A stretch of DNA of 49,991 bases, taken from NCBI GenBank assembly GCA_946402705.1, contig CAMIXG010000011.1, positions 1 to 49,991 of the forward strand, written 5' to 3'. Shown here piece after piece: positions 46,201 through 49,991 of this stretch (positions within the stretch are counted from its first letter, which is position 1; every line of letters begins with the position of its first letter). The DNA is from an uncultured Tissierellia bacterium. GTDB taxonomy: Bacteria; Bacillota; Clostridia; Tissierellales; Tissierellaceae. A model generated the notes under the pieces. The model was not told the DNA's origin and searched no databases. It saw only the letters and a list, made by a program, of their open reading frames with translations. The translations under genes were made by a program, and so were the position numbers.

Positions 46201-47399
46201 AAAATGGTGATAGTAAGGGAAGTATATATACTGGAACTTACAAAGTAGAAGAGATAAATCTTGAGTTTCCAGATGGAAAAACAAATGAAGACTATAGATT
46301 CTACTATACAGAAGATGTAGCAATAGAAGGCAAAAACTCAGGAGACTTTGAATATAAAAACTTTACAGGAGATAATCCATTAGTAGAAGGCATAACATGG
46401 AAAAGATTAGGCATAGGTAGTGATGGAAAAGTAGAGAATATCAAAGATATAGAAACAAAAGCTTGGGTAGTTTTAGGAGATATAGATAGAGGAAAAGCAG
46501 TAAAGGCAAATATAAAAATAACTCCAGAGGGAAATCAAAAAGGCGATATATATGTAAATACAGCCTCAATTTACTCATTAGAAAAACTAGCTAAAGCAAA
46601 TGTAGGAATATTTAAAGATGATGCAAGATTAACTACAGAAAAGATAGTAAAAGATGAAGAAGGAAGAGTATTAAAAGATGGAGATAAGGTAAAAATAGGA
46701 GATATGCTCACATATGAAGTAAAGGTAAAGAATCCAACAGTTTATGATATGTTTATGAAAATAACAGATGAAGCTCCTGTAGGAACAGAGTTAGTGGTGA
46801 TTGAAGATGAAAATGGTGTAAAGAAACCATTTGGTAAGCTTTCAAATGGTGGGAAGTTATATCTTAATAAATATGAAGATGAGATAAAAACAGACATAAT
46901 GAAAATAAGAGGTAATGAAGAAATAGTATTAACATTTAGTGTATTAGTAGGAATAGATGAGGGAAGAATAAAGAATATAGCAACAGTAGAGAATTATATG
47001 CCAAAAGAAGATAATCCAGAAGAAGCAGGAAATGCAGTAGAGCCTAAAAAACCTGAATCGGTAGAAGTAGTAGTAGAGAAAGCAGAACTAATAAAAGCCA
47101 GAGTTGTATATATGAAATCCTGGGATGAGGATCCAGATTTTGAATCTGAATATAACAATATAGATAGAACGCAGAATATCAGATTTGAAAAAGCGACAGG
47201 AACGAGTAGTAGAGCGAAAGGATTAGTAAATGGATTTGGATATTCAGGACTGACAGAAGTGTATCTAGGTAAGGAATTAATATATAGCGGAAAAGACAGT
47301 ATAAAATCACCAGTGGGAGATAGGATATTGAAAGATGAAGATAGATTAGATGAAGTTAATGATAGTAATATACTTACAATAGTACATTATTATTTTTAA
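43251..47399 (+). CDS. Giant secreted surface protein with DUF11-type repeats (copy B)
   Basis: 1382 residues behind AGAGGAGAG, 41 bases after copy A. The signal peptide is cut near FADE (residue 29). The N-terminal 760 residues match copy A in plan but have diverged. The shared block from about 40 (DDLRVKELRVSTIDG) and the motif NQDWFPSGAPGG are clear, while other parts differ by substitutions and small indels. From residue 761 onward the protein is the same as copy A, including the DUF11-type segments and the IVHYYF end. The combination of a variable N-terminal half and a constant C-terminal half suggests that the first half faces the environment and the second half mediates assembly or attachment. 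No covalent or SLH anchor is present. Function is unknown. Confidence 0.82.
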   Translation: MKNKNLGIKLILVSLTLLLLFSMKDFSFADESKLHETITSDDLRVKELRVSTIDGSPSWDKDDKPGNDSGPSNGIVRSFDRISYDLLFVTESKSKSSYKKGRMYFEVELPLSSDEAVFDIAAMGLMDTAEGYKWTVEEKNGKQILRCYYLLDVRKADNGREIYPFPNVGTFPVYVKVKAMNNGDIVKPTFKASIEYIENGESKVEGAYNKKVEVDAGDVKVSAAPRYNIMLQKTPDLYAGAIKTFDFGTGDATALNKDAGNLYGRLQGYGITIELRNAARDNGLRGIELPKGDITLELDVSAEYLGLEETEKPGQNYGKVKEPLVWAYGAHMYQNSINGRSITPDSLSYLPGVGAIDGKETGELKPLPVKTGTSKLWNGGDWEVNQVGEKIYITVKDYVLNQDWFPSGAPGGADVKNYYDYDLGGVDNRGIFSSGAIYFVVPFGGEKIEDPQYYPQHFGEEGTVKTNLEVSDIKISSITGQTITTKEEIVKEDNRINTNVTLTNPGGFSKNINYRNPKSKSGIVGMDGVYYFGNYLNGTDSQLVGGEVGFATHVRNEPYGNKENALKGLNNLVKFDDKAFVIDGTGNFAVTNDAHTNNDLIETTHLYAAKPDGTGWKDDQEMNDTNEEDLVYYKTIEELEADGKICVGILDELRIPYDGDFYRTQYITIIGDLKLKSDIDLIGKTYMITSVQNVWRKADYKKTLEENGDKFPSRLDMQVGETIDNKTIDTHKKFYEKASYDDSGYVPATGGEPYWGDTLYVLPYKAEIKKIVEQKDINKQNKYYYDISQLQTIADYKISPKLNIPEELPNIVDTNFTTKVEIQDVLDKGLDYIVGSAIKGGDYEVSSNLNLPGIVTGGENFEPVVTTNDNGQQVLTWIIDNHKIMDEIDEIHYKVRIDPLSKEGKQYTNTASIGTTEDKRIKKSENGNQYISKIQISAPSLIVSNKEASKKEYQPGEVLEFNIEWMNNSKSYISDMIMMDTMPQNGDSKGSIYTGTYKVEEINLEFPDGKTNEDYRFYYTEDVAIEGKNSGDFEYKNFTGDNPLVEGITWKRLGIGSDGKVENIKDIETKAWVVLGDIDRGKAVKANIKITPEGNQKGDIYVNTASIYSLEKLAKANVGIFKDDARLTTEKIVKDEEGRVLKDGDKVKIGDMLTYEVKVKNPTVYDMFMKITDEAPVGTELVVIEDENGVKKPFGKLSNGGKLYLNKYEDEIKTDIMKIRGNEEIVLTFSVLVGIDEGRIKNIATVENYMPKEDNPEEAGNAVEPKKPESVEVVVEKAELIKARVVYMKSWDEDPDFESEYNNIDRTQNIRFEKATGTSSRAKGLVNGFGYSGLTEVYLGKELIYSGKDSIKSPVGDRILKDEDRLDEVNDSNILTIVHYYF
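45532..47383 (+). repeat. Direct repeat of 1.85 kb, copy B
   Basis: Partner of 41342-43193. Both copies lie in the same orientation and same reading frame, so recombination between them would delete or duplicate 4190 bases and leave one chimeric in-frame gene. Confidence 0.88.
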
Positions 47400-47438
47400 T
47401 TATATATTAAAAACTATAGTATAAAATTGGAGGGAGAA

Positions 47439-49991
47439 ATGTATATGAACAAGCAGATAGGGAAGAGATTAATATCTCTTATGTTAGTGCTTATTATGTT
47501 GACATCAAATGTAGTTCCAGTTCTTGCAACAACTGACCTAGATGAAACAACAGGTCCAGGAACAGGAGTATTAGAGATAGGATTTCATAATTATAAGGGT
47601 GGTGCAAACACTTATAGAGGTAAGTGGAGTAACTTTAAATCTAATACAATGACACTTTTAGGTAACAAGTTGGAATTATCAGAAGAACATGGAAAACTAA
47701 AAAATCCATTGGATAAGGATATGGTTTATAATGTTTTTCAAGGAGAAACTAATCCGCCAACATTGGTAGCAGTTGAGGATTTGAAAAAAGATTTGTCAGA
47801 TAAACTTAGTAAAGAGGATTTTGATAGATTGATTGTAAGAGAAATAGGAAATACTTATGATCAAGGTGAAGGTTCTCAATTAACAGTATTTGATGAACAA
47901 TTTAAAAATTTCACAAAAAAAGAGCAAGATAAATGGAAACTATTTGTTAATTTTGATGATGAAAAGTTAGTAATAACTTTAGAATCAAAAGGTAAATTGA
48001 CACTTGAAGGTGGGAATGGATCTCATCTACTTAGAAGAACAGGTATAGCAAGGATAGATGGTGTATATGGAAATATTATAGTTGATGGAGTTAATAAACC
48101 AACACAAGATAAAACACCAGATTTATACGCAGAAGCTTTTGAACTACCTGTTTTGGAAAGTACTGCAACCAAAAAATTCATTGGTTGGGGTGTAAAATCA
48201 ATAACTAATGTTGAAACAGGTGCTACTGAGACTAAGGCCATAGTTCCTGGGACTGCAGTTGAAAATTCAAGTGAAGTAAAACTTAATGATAATACAGCGC
48301 TTGGAAAAGTGTTGAAAGGAAAAACACTTGTAAAAATAGGTCAAGATTTTAGTTTAGAACCTATTTGGGAAGAAGATACACCAGATGTAAGTCTAGTAAA
48401 AGAAGCATTTGATAAAGATGGAACAAAACTAGATGGAGCAAAATCAGTAAAAGCAGGAGATGTAGTAACATACAAAATAACTGCAACAGCGAAAAAAGAT
48501 AATGCAAAAGCAACAATAATAGATAAGTTACCAGAAGGATTAAAATATGTTGATGGTTCAGCAAAATTAAATCCGGCTAACTTAGGAACAGTAGAGTTTA
48601 AAAATGGAGCAGTAACAACAAATGAAATAACTTTAGCAACAAAAGGAGCTAAGGTAGAAGTAGAATTTAAAGCAGAAGTAACAATGAAGGAAAAAGGAAG
48701 TATAAAAAATATAGCAGTAGCAAAAACACCTGGAGGAGATACAGATGGACCAGGGCCAGAATTACCAGTAGATGAAGCAGATGTAAGTCTAGTAAAAGAA
48801 GCATTTGATAAAGATGGAACAAAATTATATGGAGCAAAATCAGTAAAAGCAGGAGATGTAGTAACATACAAAATAACTGCAACAGCGAAAAAAGATAATG
48901 CAAAAGCAACAATAATAGATAAGTTACCAGAAGGATTAAAATATGTTGATGGTTCAGCAAAATTAAATCCGGCTAACTTAGGAACAGTAGAGTTTAAAAA
49001 TGGAGCAGTAACAACAAATGAAATAACTTTAGCAACAAAAGGAGCTAAGGTAGAAGTAGAATTTAAAGCAGAAGTAACAATGAAGGAAAAAGGAAGTATA
49101 AAAAATATAGCAGTAGCAAAAACACCTGGAGGAGATACAGATGGACCAGGGCCAGAATTACCAGTAGATGAAGCAGATGTAGATTTAGTAAAAATGGCAT
49201 ATAATAAAGATAATTTACAGCTAAATTCTACAACAAAAGTAAAAGAAAATGACATAATAACATATAAGGTAATAGCAACAGCTAAAAAAGCAAATGCAAA
49301 AGTAATAATAAAAGATAGTTTGCCAGCTGGACTTGAATATGTAGCTGGTTCAGCAAAATTAACACCTACTAATGCAGGAACAGTTAGTTTTGACTCTGGA
49401 ACAGTAAAGACAAGCCAAATATTATTGGCACAGATAGGAGACACAGTAGAGCTAGAATTTAAAGCAAAAGTAACAATAGAAAAAGGAACAGTTAAAAACG
49501 TAGCAGTAGCAGAAACACCTGGAGGAGATAAAGAGGGACCAGGACCAGAAATACCAGTAGGAGACGATTTTGTAGCAAGTAAAGCAGCTAAAACTGTAAA
49601 TGGAACTCCATATACAGGAACAGAAAAAATCAAAAAAGGCGATAAAATCGGATACGAAATAAAAGCAAAAGCAACAAAAGATACAAAAGTAACAGTAAAA
49701 GATAGTTTACCAGCTGGCTTAAAATATGTGACAGGAACAGCAAAAGGTCAAATATTAAAAGCAGATGGAACAAAATTAAATGATATAACAGTAAATGTAA
49801 GTGCAGATGAAAAAGTAATCAGCACAGATGAAATAACATTAGAAAAAGATCAAGCAGTAGTAGTAGAATTCGTAGCAGAAATAGCAATAGAAAAAGGAAC
49901 AGTTAAAAACGTAGCGGTAGTAGACGATACAGAAACACCAGGACCAGAAATACCAGTAGGAGACGATTTTGTAGCAAGTAAAGCAGCTAAA
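47439..49991 (+). CDS. Secreted DUF11-repeat protein, 3' end beyond the window
   Basis: An open frame of 851 codons runs off the right edge. ATG 47439 lies 5 bases after GGAGG; ATG 47445 in the same frame is the alternative. The signal peptide ends near VLA (residue 30). Residues about 31-315 form a unique domain that finishes with a B-repeat-like KKFIGWG...LEPIWEE. Tandem repeats of about 130 residues start at 316, 448, 580, 710 and 843. Each shows the DUF11 pattern GDVVTYKITATA, then IIDKLPEGLKYVDGSAKL, then KGSIKNIAVAKTPGG. The fifth is cut by the window. DUF11 repeats build stalks in wall proteins. The anchor, if any, lies outside. It is 39 bases after copy B, probably in the same operon, and could be the anchored partner of copies A and B. 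Confidence 0.85.
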   Translation, partial: MYMNKQIGKRLISLMLVLIMLTSNVVPVLATTDLDETTGPGTGVLEIGFHNYKGGANTYRGKWSNFKSNTMTLLGNKLELSEEHGKLKNPLDKDMVYNVFQGETNPPTLVAVEDLKKDLSDKLSKEDFDRLIVREIGNTYDQGEGSQLTVFDEQFKNFTKKEQDKWKLFVNFDDEKLVITLESKGKLTLEGGNGSHLLRRTGIARIDGVYGNIIVDGVNKPTQDKTPDLYAEAFELPVLESTATKKFIGWGVKSITNVETGATETKAIVPGTAVENSSEVKLNDNTALGKVLKGKTLVKIGQDFSLEPIWEEDTPDVSLVKEAFDKDGTKLDGAKSVKAGDVVTYKITATAKKDNAKATIIDKLPEGLKYVDGSAKLNPANLGTVEFKNGAVTTNEITLATKGAKVEVEFKAEVTMKEKGSIKNIAVAKTPGGDTDGPGPELPVDEADVSLVKEAFDKDGTKLYGAKSVKAGDVVTYKITATAKKDNAKATIIDKLPEGLKYVDGSAKLNPANLGTVEFKNGAVTTNEITLATKGAKVEVEFKAEVTMKEKGSIKNIAVAKTPGGDTDGPGPELPVDEADVDLVKMAYNKDNLQLNSTTKVKENDIITYKVIATAKKANAKVIIKDSLPAGLEYVAGSAKLTPTNAGTVSFDSGTVKTSQILLAQIGDTVELEFKAKVTIEKGTVKNVAVAETPGGDKEGPGPEIPVGDDFVASKAAKTVNGTPYTGTEKIKKGDKIGYEIKAKATKDTKVTVKDSLPAGLKYVTGTAKGQILKADGTKLNDITVNVSADEKVISTDEITLEKDQAVVVEFVAEIAIEKGTVKNVAVVDDTETPGPEIPVGDDFVASKAAK
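48384..49991 (+). repeat. In-frame tandem repeats of 390-399 bases
   Basis: Units start at 48384, 48780, 49176, 49566 and 49965. Units 1 and 2 are both 396 bases and differ at only two positions that I can see (near 48429 and 48432 in unit 1). Units 3 and 4 are more diverged. The fifth is truncated. The array continues past the window. Confidence 0.88.

Noticed and set aside
41342..47383. The long direct repeat as a transposon or insertion sequence
   Set aside because: It is entirely in-frame surface-protein coding sequence, with no transposase, terminal inverted repeats or target-site duplication.
48341..49633. Minus-strand open frame of 430 codons opposite the DUF11 repeats
   Set aside because: It is the complement of tandem-repeat coding sequence, repeats with the same period, has low-complexity Ser/Pro/Phe composition and no convincing ribosome site. 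The plus-strand frame has a signal peptide, ribosome site and family pattern.
48384..49991. Tandem repeats as a possible CRISPR array
   Set aside because: Units are about 396 bases, in frame and coding, without short identical repeats separated by unique spacers.

Overview
The window looks like a chromosomal segment of a low-GC, flagellated Bacillota bacterium, most likely an anaerobe of the Clostridia/Tissierellia type. The grounds are the very AT-rich composition, strong GGAGG-type ribosome sites, secreted proteins anchored by S-layer homology (SLH) domains, a TAXI-type TRAP transporter, and a flagellar fliD cluster with Bacillota-style sigma-28 promoters. The genus cannot be fixed from the sequence alone. 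No tRNA, rRNA, CRISPR array, insertion sequence or prophage gene was recognised.

Region 1 (1-21100) is a head-to-tail cluster of four large secreted surface proteins (2207, 1877, 1917 and 687 residues). Each has a signal peptide, a long variable ectodomain, InlB B-repeats (Listeria-Bacteroides repeats), a Gly/Pro-rich linker, SLH motifs and a shared C-terminal tail. Each gene has its own ribosome site and is followed by an intrinsic terminator, so they are separately transcribed paralogues. Two start codons are moved downstream of the longest possible ORF (to 7149 and 13077) to fit the ribosome sites and signal peptides.

Region 2 (21160-25530) holds a small unknown gene with a strong sigma-A promoter. 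It is followed by a TAXI TRAP transporter operon: lipoprotein binding protein, DUF1850 protein and fused membrane subunit. A terminator-like hairpin stands directly in front of the operon.

Region 3 (25540-28525) holds two paralogous secreted zinc metallopeptidases (HEIGH plus ENFAEDF). Their promoters are conserved, but the inverted repeats just downstream differ. Region 4 (28541-31420) is a divergent pair: an NSS-family sodium/amino-acid symporter and D-serine ammonia-lyase.

Region 5 (31490-38661) carries late flagellar functions: flaG-fliD-fliS and a FliT/FlgN-like chaperone behind a sigma-28 promoter. Two unknown proteins have sigma-28-type promoter elements of their own. Mixed in on the minus strand are a YihY-family membrane protein and an HDOD protein.

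Region 6 (38962 to the window end) is a probable three-gene operon of giant secreted proteins with DUF11-type repeats. The first two share an apparently unbroken identical block of about 1.85 kb over their 3' halves, a sign of recent gene conversion or duplication. The third contains tandem repeats of about 130 residues and runs off the window.

Taken together, the window is mostly cell-surface architecture (SLH-anchored proteins, DUF11 rods, secreted proteases, flagellar filament assembly) with an amino-acid or organic-acid uptake module between.
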